Translations under genes and position numbers: made by a program
The notes under the pieces: model-generated
The model's database searches: none
What the model was told of the DNA's origin: nothing
The model's input: the letters and a program-made list of their open reading frames with translations, nothing else
Shown here: positions 53,439-62,515 of the stretch, one piece after another
Layout: every line of letters begins with the position of its first letter
Position numbering within the stretch: position 1 is the stretch's first letter
DNA from: Sphingomonas xanthus
GTDB taxonomy: Bacteria > Pseudomonadota > Alphaproteobacteria > Sphingomonadales > Sphingomonadaceae
DNA length: 64,000 nucleotides
Assembly: GCF_007998985.1 (NCBI RefSeq)
Contig: NZ_CP041659.1
Span: forward strand, 310,001 to 374,000
Direction: 5' to 3'

Positions 53439-54591
53439 CCTTTGGCAGCAACAACAGCGCGCCGCCCTTGGCAGCCATTCCGCCTGCCGTTACGCGGGCG
53501 GACTGGCCAGCGCCCCAGAAGGTGTCGAAACGGTTCGCACCCTTGATTGCCCCGCCGGTATCCTGAGCAACCCACAGGCCGGAAGCTTCGCGCCGGTCGA
53601 GCGCAAGGAAAACCGGCGCCCCCATTGGCACGAACTTGGGATCAGCGGCGACGGTCGTCAGCGCCGTGACCGGGACATTGATCGCGCCCAGCGGCCCCGG
53701 CCCTGTCAGTTCTCTGAAGAAAATATAGCTAGGGTTCTCGCGCATCAGTGACTTGCCGCCGTCTGGCTGGCTGCGCATCCAGCCGATGATCGCGTCCATC
53801 CCTGCCCCGCCCGGAGGCAGGATGCCGCGCTCGCGAAGAAGCCGGCCGATGGCCACATATTCGCGTCCGTTCTGGTCGGCATAACCGATCCGCATCACCT
53901 TACCGTCGGGTGCGATCAGGCCGCCAGAACCCTGGATTTGGAGGAAGAACAGCTCGACCGGGTCAGCTGCCCAGCCGATTTCGATCCCCCGACCGTCAAG
54001 CGCGCCATCCTCGATCTCGGCTCGCGTATAATAGAGGACACAGGTTCCGCGCTCGTCGATTCGGCCCCGGCCCGTGCCCCCGTCGGGCCTGGTGCAGCGG
54101 ACAAGGTCGGCGGGCTTGGCATGAACGGGAGTATCGAAGCCCGGCTGACGGGTCCGGGAGCCGCGGATCTCGGGCTCGTAATAACCGGTTGCGAATGCTT
54201 CCCCATTGCCGACGCGGACCCATTCGAAACGGTCGCGAAAGAAGGTGACAGCGCTCCCCGGTTGGACAGACGCGGCCTCGGTGCACAACGGCTGCCAGTC
54301 GGAGGGAAGCGTCAGCCCGCTTTGATCCTGGCGGCGCACAAGCACCGGGCAGCTAAGCTTGAAGGCGGTCAGCGCACGCGCTGCGGCAACCTCGTCAAGC
54401 GATCGGGAGGCAACGACCGTGACGCCGGCCTCGCGCGCGGTGGTGTATGTCGGCGCGGGCGGCGGTGCCGGCGTAGGCGTCGGACTGGGAGCCGGCGCCG
54501 GTGGCGGCGCAGGCGGTTCCGGCCTTTGAGATGCGCAAGCGGCAAGCAGCAGGGACAGGCTCAGCGCTATCGCGCGGCGGGCGCTGCTCAC
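53407..54591 (-). CDS. mltA: Membrane-bound lytic murein transglycosylase A
   Basis: The 394-residue lipoprotein has a lipobox (LLLAACAS, Cys19) and a Pro-rich linker with PAPPPAPAPSPTPTPAPP. The MltA domain shows ATGYYEPEIRGSRTRQPGF and the C-terminal 3D domain VAQDTGGAIKGANRFDTFWG with the catalytic Asp. It cleaves glycan strands in the outer-membrane-facing periplasm. Overlaps timA by 4 nt. Confidence 0.94.
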   Translation of the reverse strand: MSSARRAIALSLSLLLAACASQRPEPPAPPPAPAPSPTPTPAPPPAPTYTTAREAGVTVVASRSLDEVAAARALTAFKLSCPVLVRRQDQSGLTLPSDWQPLCTEAASVQPGSAVTFFRDRFEWVRVGNGEAFATGYYEPEIRGSRTRQPGFDTPVHAKPADLVRCTRPDGGTGRGRIDERGTCVLYYTRAEIEDGALDGRGIEIGWAADPVELFFLQIQGSGGLIAPDGKVMRIGYADQNGREYVAIGRLLRERGILPPGGAGMDAIIGWMRSQPDGGKSLMRENPSYIFFRELTGPGPLGAINVPVTALTTVAADPKFVPMGAPVFLALDRREASGLWVAQDTGGAIKGANRFDTFWGAGQSARVTAGGMAAKGGALLLLPKGVASRAQPVP

Positions 54592-55247
54592 TCTTCCTCG
54601 TCAGTCTCGACGAGGATCCAGTTGGGATCCCGACTCGCGGTATCCCGGCGGAACGTCCAGCGATCCCGGGTCTGGACCGCGTCGGACATCGATCCCGCCA
54701 CAACCTCGCCGTCGGCATTGCGTGTAATTGCGGCGATGTCCGCTTCGAACCGCACCGTCACCAGCGCGACAGTGCGCTCCATTTCGGCCGAGGCAATCAC
54801 CGCCTGATCGATCGCGACAAGTCGATTATCGAGGATCAGTCCTTCCTTGTCCCGCTGCGCGACCGCGCCGGCGAAGGCGTCGTAGACATGGCCATCGACA
54901 TAGGGCCGCATCGCGTCGAGGTCGCCTTTCCAGAAGGATTCAAGGATCATGCGATAGGCGGCCTTCGATCCTTCGAGGAAACGCGCGACGTCGAAGCTCG
55001 GGTCTGCGGCAAGCAAGCTGCGCACGCCCGGGCCCGCCGTCGGCAGGTACGCGAGTTCGTCGGCCTCGCCCGGAACCGGGGCGGCCGGCGCGGCATGGGT
55101 ATGACGCTGTTCGACGCGGGTATCGGCCTGCTCGGGATCGGCGGGTTTAAGGATCGGCTGTTCATGGCCGGTACGTTCGCCCAGCACGCTATACAGCCGG
55201 AGGCCGATAAACAGTGCAACGAGCGCAAGGATGATAATAGCGGTCAA
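54588..55247 (-). CDS. timA: Tim44-domain protein, TimA-like
   Basis: The 219-residue protein has an N-terminal membrane helix (TAIIILALVALFIGLRLYSVL), a Pro/Ala linker and a Tim44-like domain (AAYRMILESFWKGDLDAMRP onward). Bacterial TimA is the proposed relative of the mitochondrial import subunit Tim44; its bacterial role is not settled. The start codon appears to be TTG. It is divergent from secB by about 190 bp. Confidence 0.88.
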   Translation of the reverse strand: MTAIIILALVALFIGLRLYSVLGERTGHEQPILKPADPEQADTRVEQRHTHAAPAAPVPGEADELAYLPTAGPGVRSLLAADPSFDVARFLEGSKAAYRMILESFWKGDLDAMRPYVDGHVYDAFAGAVAQRDKEGLILDNRLVAIDQAVIASAEMERTVALVTVRFEADIAAITRNADGEVVAGSMSDAVQTRDRWTFRRDTASRDPNWILVETDEEE

Positions 55248-55440
55248 CGACGATTCCGTTCAGAGATGGTGGTTGGCGCCCAACATAATGCGGACAACGC
55301 TCGGATTCAAAGGGCGCTCCGTCGCTTGTTCGCGGCATTGCGCCGTGAACAGGTGGCTGCTAGTCGCACCGGCAAGCCGGGGCATGGTGAAATACCATGG
55401 TTCGCTCCTTCATATCACCGAATTCTCTTAAGGATTTCTC

Positions 55441-55959
55441 ATGGCCGACCAGGACACGCCGAACACCACCCCGGAAGCCACTGACGGCGGCCAGGGCGAC
55501 ATGCCGCAGGTCGCGACTATCGCTCAATATATCAAGGACTTGTCGGTCGAAAGTCCGTCGGCTCCGCAAGTCTTTCAATGGCAGGACCAGCCGGCCCTGG
55601 ACGTGCAGTTCGGAATCAATGGCAACAAGGTCGCCGACGACGTTCATGAAGTGATCCTGAAGGTCGAGGTGAATGCCAAGTCGGACAGCGGCACTCATTT
55701 CATCGTTGATCTGAGCTACGCTGGTCTGTTCGCCTTCCGCGCCTTCCCCGAAGATGCGCTGCCGCCTTTTCTGCTGGTCGAAGCGCCGCGCATGCTCTTC
55801 CCCTTCGCTCGTCAGATCGTGGCCGAGGCGGTCCAAAACATGGGCTTCCCGCCGATGTTGCTCGACCCGATCGACTTCGGCGCCGCCTATGTCGCGCAAA
55901 TGGAAGCGCAGCAGGGGCAGGCCGGCGGCGACGGCGAACCGCCGGTCGGCCACGCCTGA
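55441..55959 (+). CDS. secB: Protein-export chaperone SecB
   Basis: The 172-residue chaperone has IAQYIKDLSVESPSAPQVF, VLKVEVNAKSDSGTHFIVDL and FPFARQIVAEAVQNMGFPPM. Its tetramer keeps precursors unfolded for SecA. A Gln/Gly-rich tail follows the core. AAGGA precedes the ATG. Divergent from timA. Confidence 0.97.
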   Translation: MADQDTPNTTPEATDGGQGDMPQVATIAQYIKDLSVESPSAPQVFQWQDQPALDVQFGINGNKVADDVHEVILKVEVNAKSDSGTHFIVDLSYAGLFAFRAFPEDALPPFLLVEAPRMLFPFARQIVAEAVQNMGFPPMLLDPIDFGAAYVAQMEAQQGQAGGDGEPPVGHA

Positions 55960-55973
55960 TCCGGCCCTAGGCC

Positions 55974-57527
55974 ATGAACCTTTACCGGGCGATCGGCTCG
56001 ATCGGCGGCCTGACCATGGTCAGCCGCGTGCTCGGCTTCGCCCGGGACATGGTTGGATCGCGCATCCTCGGCGCTAGCCATGCCAACGACGCTTTCAATC
56101 TTGCCTTCCTGCTCCCCAACATCTTCCGTCGCCTGTTCGCGGAAGGGGCGTTTTCGTCGGGGTTCGTGCCGCTGTTCAGCCGGCGGCTGGCGGCGGGAGG
56201 CCATGAGGACGCCGAAGCTTTCTCGAACGAGATCCTGTCGGTGTTCATGCCGGCGCTGCTGGTCGTCACCCTGCTTTTCGAGATTCTCATGCCCGGCGTA
56301 CTGTGGCTGGTCGTTCCAGATTATGCGGACACGCCGGGCAAGTTCGACCTGGCAGTCGAGCTGACGCGCTGGACCTTCCCCTACCTGCTGTTCATCAGCG
56401 TCGTCGCGCTCCTTTCGGGCATCCTCAATTCGCTGACCCGTTTCGCGATCGCTGCTTTCGCCCCGGCGCTGCTCAACATCGCGCTGATCGTGGCCTTGCT
56501 GGTTGCCCCGCCCGACAAGGTAGAAGTGGTCCGCTACATGGCGCTGGCCGTACTAGCCGGTGGCCTCCTGCAGTTTGCGCTATGCTGGGTGGCCGTAAGG
56601 AAAGCCGGCGTGAAGCTGCGCTTCGGACGGCCGAGAATGACGCCTGCGGTGAAGGAGCTGGTCGTCCTGATCCTCCCGGCAACGGTCGCTGCCGGAGTCT
56701 ACCAGATCAGCCAATTATTCTACGCCTATTTTTCGGCCCGCCTCGGCGAAGGGGCGCTGTCGATGCTCAGCTATGCCGACCGGCTGAACCAGTTGCCGCT
56801 GTCGATCATCGGCACCGCCCTCGGCGTGGCCATCCTGCCGGCGATCAGCCAAGCGATCGCACGTGAGGATGCCGGCGAAGCCTCGGACGTTCAGGCCCGG
56901 GCCTTCGACCTGTCGATGCTTCTGACCCTTCCGGCGACACTGGCACTGGCCGTCGCTGCTGGGCCGATCATCGGCGCCCTCTACCAGGGCGGCGAATTCA
57001 GTGTCGAGGATGCGCGGGTCACTGGGAATATCCTGGCGATCCTAGTTACCGGGCTTCCAGCCTATGTGCTGGTCAAGGTCCTGACCCCCGCCTTTTATGC
57101 CCGCAAGGATGTGAAGACGCCGGTCCGGATCGCGATGGCTGTGCTGGCCGGAGGCGTGATCGCCAATTTCGCGCTGATCCCCCTGATCGGCATTTACAGT
57201 CTCGCCCTCGTGACCTCCGCGGGGGCATGGATCAACTTCGGCCTGTTGTTCGTGATCCTGTACCTGCGCGGCCATTTCCGCATGCCCGGCTGGCTGGTCG
57301 CCCGCGTGTCCAAGCAATTGCTGGCCGCTTTGTGCATGGCTGCGTCAATCTATGCCATCAAGCTTGCGGCCCATGACTATTTTTTCGGCGGCGTGCTTGA
57401 GCGCGTCGTAGCGCTCGGCGCGCTGGTGGGGATCGGCGGCATCGTCTATTTCGCCGTCGCCTGGATGATTGGTGGAATGGACCGGCAGGCAATCGCGGCG
57501 CTGGGCCGCAAGAAGGTGCAAGACTGA
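55974..57527 (+). CDS. murJ: Lipid II flippase MurJ (MviN)
   Basis: The 517-residue polytopic protein (about 14 helices) begins YRAIGSIGGLTMVSRVLGFARD, the MurJ signature, with NIFRRLFAEGAFSSGFVPLF. It flips lipid II across the inner membrane for peptidoglycan synthesis. CCTAGG lies 2 nt before the ATG and no ribosome site is evident. It ends on the trpS start (TGATG). Confidence 0.96.
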   Translation: MNLYRAIGSIGGLTMVSRVLGFARDMVGSRILGASHANDAFNLAFLLPNIFRRLFAEGAFSSGFVPLFSRRLAAGGHEDAEAFSNEILSVFMPALLVVTLLFEILMPGVLWLVVPDYADTPGKFDLAVELTRWTFPYLLFISVVALLSGILNSLTRFAIAAFAPALLNIALIVALLVAPPDKVEVVRYMALAVLAGGLLQFALCWVAVRKAGVKLRFGRPRMTPAVKELVVLILPATVAAGVYQISQLFYAYFSARLGEGALSMLSYADRLNQLPLSIIGTALGVAILPAISQAIAREDAGEASDVQARAFDLSMLLTLPATLALAVAAGPIIGALYQGGEFSVEDARVTGNILAILVTGLPAYVLVKVLTPAFYARKDVKTPVRIAMAVLAGGVIANFALIPLIGIYSLALVTSAGAWINFGLLFVILYLRGHFRMPGWLVARVSKQLLAALCMAASIYAIKLAAHDYFFGGVLERVVALGALVGIGGIVYFAVAWMIGGMDRQAIAALGRKKVQD

Positions 57528-58522
57528 TGCGCGTGGTTTCGGGAATCCAGCCCACGGGGGACCTCCATCTCGGTAATTTGCTGGGAGCGATCCTGCGTTG
57601 GGTGCGAATGCAGGATGAGGCGCAATGCCTGTTTTTCCTGGCCGACCTCCATTCGCTATCGGATCATATCGAGCCCGCCAGCAGGCTTGCCAACCGGCGC
57701 GAAATGGCCGCCGCGCTGGTTGCAAGCGGGATCGATACCGACCGGGCGATCCTGTTTGCCCAGTCAGACGTCCCTGCCCATGCCGAGCTATGCTGGATCC
57801 TCAACGGGACGGCGCGGATGGGCTGGCTTAACCGGATGACGCAGTGGAAGGACAAGGCTGGCAAGAATCGCGAGGCGGCTTCGGTCGCTCTGTTCGACTA
57901 TCCCGTGCTGCAGGCCGCCGACATCCTCGCCTACCAGGCAACCCACGTCCCCGTCGGCGAAGATCAGAAACAGCATATCGAGCTGACCCGCGATATCGCG
58001 GTGAAGTTCAACAATGACTTCGACGTCGAACTGTTCACCGTGCCCGAACCGTTCATCGGCGGCGGGACTGCCGCGCGGGTCATGAGCCTGCGCGACGGTT
58101 CGAAAAAGATGAGCAAGTCCGATCCGTCCGACATGAGCCGGATCAACCTCACCGACAGTGACGAGGCGATCGCCCAGAAGGTTCGCAAGGCCAAGACCGA
58201 CCCCGAGCCGCTTCCCGACGATCCGAAGTTGCTCGAATCGCGGCCCGAGGCGAAAAATCTGGTCGGGATCATGGCAGCCGCCACCGGGCGCGAAGAAGCA
58301 GCGGTGCTTGCGGACTATGCCGGACAGGGGTTTGGAACGTTCAAGCCGGCGCTGGCCGACGCGCTGGTTGCATTGATCGCGCCGCTGCGTGAGCGTTTGG
58401 TCGAGCTTCGCCGCCATCCCGATGCGATCGATGCGATCTTGGCGAGCGGTGCGCAGAAGGCGGCGACGCTGGCCGAACCTACCCTCCAGGCCGCCTATCG
58501 GGCGGTCGGCCTGCGCGCCTGA
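57527..58522 (+). CDS. trpS: Tryptophanyl-tRNA synthetase
   Basis: The 331-residue class I synthetase starts MRVVSGIQPTGDLHLGNLLG (HIGH motif as HLGN) and has KKMSKSDPSD (KMSKS). AYQATHVPVGEDQKQHIEL marks the tryptophan site. Length is typical. Overlaps murJ by one base, an arrangement I regard as common in alphaproteobacteria. Confidence 0.97.
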   Translation: MRVVSGIQPTGDLHLGNLLGAILRWVRMQDEAQCLFFLADLHSLSDHIEPASRLANRREMAAALVASGIDTDRAILFAQSDVPAHAELCWILNGTARMGWLNRMTQWKDKAGKNREAASVALFDYPVLQAADILAYQATHVPVGEDQKQHIELTRDIAVKFNNDFDVELFTVPEPFIGGGTAARVMSLRDGSKKMSKSDPSDMSRINLTDSDEAIAQKVRKAKTDPEPLPDDPKLLESRPEAKNLVGIMAAATGREEAAVLADYAGQGFGTFKPALADALVALIAPLRERLVELRRHPDAIDAILASGAQKAATLAEPTLQAAYRAVGLRA

Positions 58523-58626
58523 CCGGCGCGAGTCGCAAGGCCGACACAGGCGCTTCATCGCCTATTCAGCACGCTTCATGCTATAAGCATCTGTCTTGTA
58601 GGAATTTTTCCGAGTCAGGGGTGTAG

Positions 58627-59310
58627 ATGATGCGTATTAACAAGCTCGCAGCGGCGGTTCTGCTCGGCGTTTCCGCGCTTGGCCTGTCGGCCTGTGCAAC
58701 CGGCTTCCCGGCCAAGGTTTCCCGTTATCAGGCGATGCCCGCCCCGCAGGGCCAGAGCTTCGTGGTTGTCCCGTATGACGCCCGCGACATCGGCGGCCTT
58801 GAGTTCGCTCGCTATGCCGATCTCGTTGCCCAGGCGATGCAGGCGCAGGGCTACGCCCGGGCCGCCTCGGTCGATCAGGCGACGATGGTTGTCCAGGTCG
58901 GCTATGGAGTCGGCAAGGGCCGCACCGAATATGTCAGGGACCCCTTCCCTTATGGACGGCTTCACGATCCCTTCTGGAACGGTTTTTATGGCCGGCCTTA
59001 CTATTCGCGCTATCGTTACTGGGGACCGCGGTCGGCCTTCTATTATGGCTGGAACGACCCCTTCTGGTATTCGCCTTTCGGCGAGCCGGTACGCAGCTAC
59101 ACGAGCTACCAGAGCGAATTGCGGGTCGACATCCGCCGCAAGGTCGACAACGCCTCATTGTTCGAGGGCAAGGCGCAGGCCCGGTCCACGACGGACAATC
59201 TGGGCACGCTCGTCCCCAACCTGATCGAAGCGATGTTCACCGGCTTCCCGGGCCGGTCGGGCGAGACAGTGCGGATCACGGTGCCGCCGCACCGGCGCAC
59301 GCCCAGCTAA
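58627..59310 (+). CDS. DUF4136 lipoprotein
   Basis: The 227-residue protein has a lipoprotein signal (MMRINKLAAAVLLGVSALGL, lipobox LSAC) and an extracytoplasmic domain with AMPAPQGQSFVVVPYDARD and a Tyr/Trp-rich middle (YYSRYRYWGPRSAFYYGWN). It fits the DUF4136 family of envelope lipoproteins of unknown function. GCTATAAG at 58580-58587 resembles a -10 element, giving a leader of about 35 nt. Confidence 0.85.
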   Translation: MMRINKLAAAVLLGVSALGLSACATGFPAKVSRYQAMPAPQGQSFVVVPYDARDIGGLEFARYADLVAQAMQAQGYARAASVDQATMVVQVGYGVGKGRTEYVRDPFPYGRLHDPFWNGFYGRPYYSRYRYWGPRSAFYYGWNDPFWYSPFGEPVRSYTSYQSELRVDIRRKVDNASLFEGKAQARSTTDNLGTLVPNLIEAMFTGFPGRSGETVRITVPPHRRTPS

Positions 59311-59338
59311 CCCGCCGCGTCCAATCGCGAAACTCTTG

Positions 59339-59371
59339 AGACCCGTTCGGCCCGCGCCGGACGGGTCTTTT
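59339..59371 (+). terminator. Intrinsic terminator after the DUF4136 gene
   Basis: AGACCCGTTCGGC pairs with GCCGGACGGGTCT (one G-U pair) across CCGC, followed by TTTT. Confidence 0.85.
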
Positions 59372-59385
59372 GTCGTCCGCCGATG

Positions 59386-59422
59386 AAAAAAAGGGCCCGG
59401 CGGGATCGCTCCCGCCGGGCCC
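59386..59422 (-). terminator. Intrinsic terminator after dnaA
   Basis: On the minus strand GGGCCCGGCGGGA and TCCCGCCGGGCCC form a 13-bp perfect stem with a GCGA loop, followed by seven T. It lies about 70 nt beyond the dnaA stop. Confidence 0.92.
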
Positions 59423-59489
59423 CCGGCCAGTTGGGGACTGGACCTCCATGGGGGGCCGCGGGGATCCGCGGCGCAGCCCCGTTACCCCC

Positions 59490-60902
59490 TCAGCCCTCCA
59501 GCTGGCGCGTCAGCAAGCGAATGTCGGCGTCGAGTTCGGAGTCTGCTGCGCGCAGCCGCTCGATCTGCTTGACGGCATGAATCACGGTGGTGTGGTCGCG
59601 CCCCCCAAAGCGGCGGCCGATGTCCGGCAGCGACTTGGGCGTAAGCTGTTTCGACAGATACATGGCAACCTGGCGCGGGCGGGCGACTTCGCGGGCGCGG
59701 CGCGCCGAGGTCATCTCCGCCTTGCGGATGCGATAATGTTCGGCGACTTGGGTCTGGATCTCGTCAATTGAAATGCGCCGCTGGTTCGCGCGCAGGACAT
59801 TAGCGAGCACTTCCTCGACGAAAGCGACGTCGATCGCCCGGCCCGTCATCATGGCGTAGGCGGCGATCCGGTTGAGCGCGCCTTCCAGTTCGCGGATCGA
59901 GCTGCTGATCCGGCGGGCAAGGAATTCGACGACAGCCCGCGGCATTTCGACCCCGGGCAGGGCCGCAAGCTTGGCATCGATGATATTGAGGCGCAGTTCG
60001 TAATCCGCCGGATTGATGTCGGCCACCAGGCCCCAGCTCAGGCGCGACAGGATTCGCGGCGCGATCCCGTCGAGGTCCTGCGGCGCGCGGTCGGAGGTGA
60101 TCACCAGCCGGCGGCCGGCGGTGATGATCTCGTTCATCGTGTGGAAGAATTCTTCCTGGGTGGAATCCTTGCCGGCAATGAACTGGACGTCGTCGATCAG
60201 CAGCAGGTCGGCCGAGCGCAACCGACCCTTGAAGCCGATCGTATCATTTTCCCGCAGCGCGCGAATGAACTCGACCATGAACTTTTCAGCCGACATCGAC
60301 ACGACACGCGCGCCAGGGCGGCGTTCGAGGAAGCTCTGGCCGATGGCGTGCAGCAGGTGCGTCTTGCCCCGGCCGGTGCCGCCATGGATGAATAAGGGGT
60401 TGAAGGCGACGCTGTCGGCGGTCGCCAAGGTCCGGGCCGCCGTGCAGGCGACTTCATTGGCCTTACCGACCACAAAGGTTTCGAAGCGGTAGCGCTGATC
60501 GAAATTGGGTGCCGACGGGTCCCGTTCCTGCGGCGTCCTGGCGGCCGGGATTTCCTCCAGCACCAGCAGCGGCGAAGGCTTGGGACCGTCAAGCGCAGCC
60601 ATGATCTTCACGCCGCGCACGATCGGCAGCACCGTCCGCCAGGCCAGGGCCAGCCGCTCGCCGAAATGGCTTTGCACCCAGTCGGCCATGAACTGGCTGG
60701 GCATGACGATTTCGAGTTCACCCGACTCGCCGTCGAAGCCGCCGAGCTCGGCAGGCTTCAGCCAGCCGTCGAAGGTTCGGGCTCCGCAATCGCGGCGAAG
60801 GCCAGCGCGGATCGTTTCCCACGCCGCTTCCAGCGGTGCGGGTACGTGGGCAGCCTCGGTGCCGGCATCGGAGAGACACAGATTTTCCCGATTGCCCTGC
60901 AC
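59490..60902 (-). CDS. dnaA: Chromosomal replication initiator DnaA
   Basis: The product is 470 residues from a GTG at 60902 with GGGAGG 8 nt upstream; a TTG at 60938 is an alternative. Domain I is near the N-terminus ([20 protein letters not shown]), the AAA+ domain has Walker [16 protein letters not shown] and Walker [14 protein letters not shown], and domain IV has [19 protein letters not shown] for DnaA-box binding. No cluster of DnaA boxes is seen nearby, so an origin here is not supported. Confidence 0.96.
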   Translation of the reverse strand: MQGNRENLCLSDAGTEAAHVPAPLEAAWETIRAGLRRDCGARTFDGWLKPAELGGFDGESGELEIVMPSQFMADWVQSHFGERLALAWRTVLPIVRGVKIMAALDGPKPSPLLVLEEIPAARTPQERDPSAPNFDQRYRFETFVVGKANEVACTAARTLATADSVAFNPLFIHGGTGRGKTHLLHAIGQSFLERRPGARVVSMSAEKFMVEFIRALRENDTIGFKGRLRSADLLLIDDVQFIAGKDSTQEEFFHTMNEIITAGRRLVITSDRAPQDLDGIAPRILSRLSWGLVADINPADYELRLNIIDAKLAALPGVEMPRAVVEFLARRISSSIRELEGALNRIAAYAMMTGRAIDVAFVEEVLANVLRANQRRISIDEIQTQVAEHYRIRKAEMTSARRAREVARPRQVAMYLSKQLTPKSLPDIGRRFGGRDHTTVIHAVKQIERLRAADSELDADIRLLTRQLEG

Positions 60903-61206
60903 TGGCGCGCGCCTCCCAAATATACACTTGCTGGACAAGAAGGACCGTTACGCGCGACGCTAGCCGCTCGTCCAAATACCCTTCCGTCTCTAGCCCCCCG
61001 GGAGCAGACTCGCTGCCGGAGGTTCGTTTTGAGAGCGCGGGGCCTGTGATTCAAGACCCGAATTTTCATCAAGGTGAAATAAATCGGCTTGACAGAGGGG
61101 AGCATCAGAAAATGGGAGAAATCCGGGAAAACCTTGTGGTTTTCAGATTATGGGGCAGGTCGCTCTCCCGCGAATCGCCGGAATCCCTAGACTTTTTTTA
61201 GTCATC
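60903..61206. other. dnaA upstream region without genes
   Basis: About 300 bp between dnaA and the rpsT terminator. No ORF with a family match and no recognisable RNA were found. It is more AT-rich than its surroundings in the right half and presumably holds the dnaA promoter. A TTGACA at 61089 on the plus strand has no good -10 partner or gene behind it. Confidence 0.6.
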
Positions 61207-61242
61207 AAAATGAAACGGGCCGCCGGTCACCCGACAGCCCGT
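61207..61242 (-). terminator. Intrinsic terminator after rpsT
   Basis: On the minus strand ACGGGC...GCCCGT with inner TCGG/CCGG pairing forms a hairpin followed by TTTCATTTT, about 26 nt past the rpsT stop. Confidence 0.7.
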
Positions 61243-61267
61243 CCCGATCCAGTACGTAAACGCGGAT

Positions 61268-61531
61268 TTAACCGAGCGAGGCCACCCGCTTGGTCAGGCG
61301 CGAGAACTTCCGCGAGGCAGTGTTCTTGTGAATCACGCCTCGGGCAACGCCGCGAGCCATTTCCGGCTGGGCCTGCTTCAGGGCATCCCGGGCTTCGTCC
61401 TTCTTGCCGGCGGCAATCGCCGACTCGACGGCCTTGATGAAGGTCCGGATTCGGCTGACGCGAGCGCCATTGATGGCCGCGCGATTGGCGTTGCGGCGGA
61501 TGCGCTTCTTGGCTTGCGGCGTGTTCGCCAT
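61268..61531 (-). CDS. rpsT: 30S ribosomal protein S20
   Basis: The 87-residue basic protein begins [20 protein letters not shown] and ends [20 protein letters not shown], normal for S20. It binds 16S rRNA early in 30S assembly. GAGG precedes the ATG. Between mutM and dnaA, with its own promoter candidate and a leader hairpin (next entries). Confidence 0.97.
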   Translation of the reverse strand: MANTPQAKKRIRRNANRAAINGARVSRIRTFIKAVESAIAAGKKDEARDALKQAQPEMARGVARGVIHKNTASRKFSRLTKRVASLG

Positions 61532-61562
61532 CGATCGACCTCAAAAATCTTGTGTTTTCAAC

Positions 61563-61596
61563 AAAAAAGCGGCGCAAACCCAGCGGGTCGCACCGG
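61563..61596 (-). terminator. Terminator-like hairpin in the rpsT leader
   Basis: On the minus strand CGGTGCGACCC pairs with GGGTTTGCGCCG (one bulge, two G-U pairs) and is followed by CTTTTTTG. It lies between the candidate rpsT promoter and the gene, so it is either the mutM terminator or an rpsT attenuator. Confidence 0.75.
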
Positions 61597-61605
61597 CGTG
61601 GCGTT

Positions 61606-61634
61606 CCCCTAGCGAAGCTGCCGATTCGCGTCAA
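61606..61634 (-). promoter_or_regulatory. Candidate rpsT promoter
   Basis: TTGACGC, 14 nt, GCTAGGGG matches the Caulobacter-type housekeeping consensus TTGACGS-N10-14-GCTANAWC fully in the -35 and the GCTA core. Transcription would start near 61599, a leader of about 68 nt. Confidence 0.6.
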
Positions 61635-61640
61635 CCGTCG

Positions 61641-62456
61641 CTAGCGCTGGCAGGACGGACAGAAAAAGGTCGACCGTCCACCCTGCACGATCCGGCGGAC
61701 GGTGCCGAGACAACCGCGGCAGGGCTCCCCTTCCCGTCCGTAGACATCGAACTTCTTGGAAAAATAGCCCAATTCGCCATCGGGCGCAGCAAAATCTTTG
61801 AGCGTGGATCCGCCCGCGCGGATCGCCTCATGGAGCACGGAAGGAATGGCCTGCGCGAGCCGGTCGAGCCGGACCCGGGCGATTTTCCCCGCAGCCCGGC
61901 GCGGGTCAATCCCTGCACGGAACAGCGCCTCGCAAGCATAGATATTGCCAAGCCCCGCGACGATCCTCTGGTCGAGCAGCAGCAGCTTGACCGCCGCGCT
62001 GCGCCCCGCGAACTGGCGTTTCAGCCAGGCGCCATCGACCGCTCCCTCGAGGGGTTCGGGACCAAGGCCTGCAAAGGCCGGCCAGTCGGACAGCGCATCG
62101 GTCCTGACGATATCGACCGACCCGAAGCGGCGCGGATCGCGCAGCGACAGCCGCCGCGCATTATCGGTTTCGACCAACAGATGATCGTGTTTGCCAAGCT
62201 CTTCCGGGTCGATCCGCCATGCGCCCGACATGCCGAGATGGAAGATCATCGTGTCGCCTCGATCGGTGTCGATCAGACCATATTTGGCGCGGCGACCAAG
62301 GCCGACCACGCGGGCCCCGGTCAGCCGCTGGCCAAGATCGGCCGGAAAGGGTCGGCGCAAATCCTCGCGCCGGACTTCGACCCGCTCGATCTGGCGGCCG
62401 TCGATGACCTTGGCAAGGCCGCGCACGGTGGTTTCGACTTCGGGAAGTTCGGGCAT
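61641..62456 (-). CDS. mutM: Formamidopyrimidine-DNA glycosylase
   Basis: The 271-residue glycosylase starts MPELPEVETTVRGL with catalytic Pro2 and Glu3, has the H2TH region (LLLDQRIVAGLGNIYACEAL) and a C-terminal zinc finger (CRGCLGTVRRIVQGG, CPSC). It removes 8-oxoguanine from DNA. AAAGGA precedes the ATG. Divergent from ubiE by 59 bp. Confidence 0.97.
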   Translation of the reverse strand: MPELPEVETTVRGLAKVIDGRQIERVEVRREDLRRPFPADLGQRLTGARVVGLGRRAKYGLIDTDRGDTMIFHLGMSGAWRIDPEELGKHDHLLVETDNARRLSLRDPRRFGSVDIVRTDALSDWPAFAGLGPEPLEGAVDGAWLKRQFAGRSAAVKLLLLDQRIVAGLGNIYACEALFRAGIDPRRAAGKIARVRLDRLAQAIPSVLHEAIRAGGSTLKDFAAPDGELGYFSKKFDVYGREGEPCRGCLGTVRRIVQGGRSTFFCPSCQR

Positions 62457-62515
62457 GGCGTCCTTTGCGGATTTGAGGCGTTTCGCACCTCACTCCCTCC
62501 TGCTAGGGCGCGGTC

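Noticed and set aside
61089-61094. Perfect TTGACA on the plus strand
   Set aside because: No -10 match at 16-18 nt and no plus-strand gene follows; both neighbours are on the minus strand.
60903-61267. Possible replication origin next to dnaA
   Set aside because: No TTATCCACA-like cluster is present; the closest match (TTGTGGTTT near 61134) has several mismatches. In related alphaproteobacteria the origin is usually not at dnaA.
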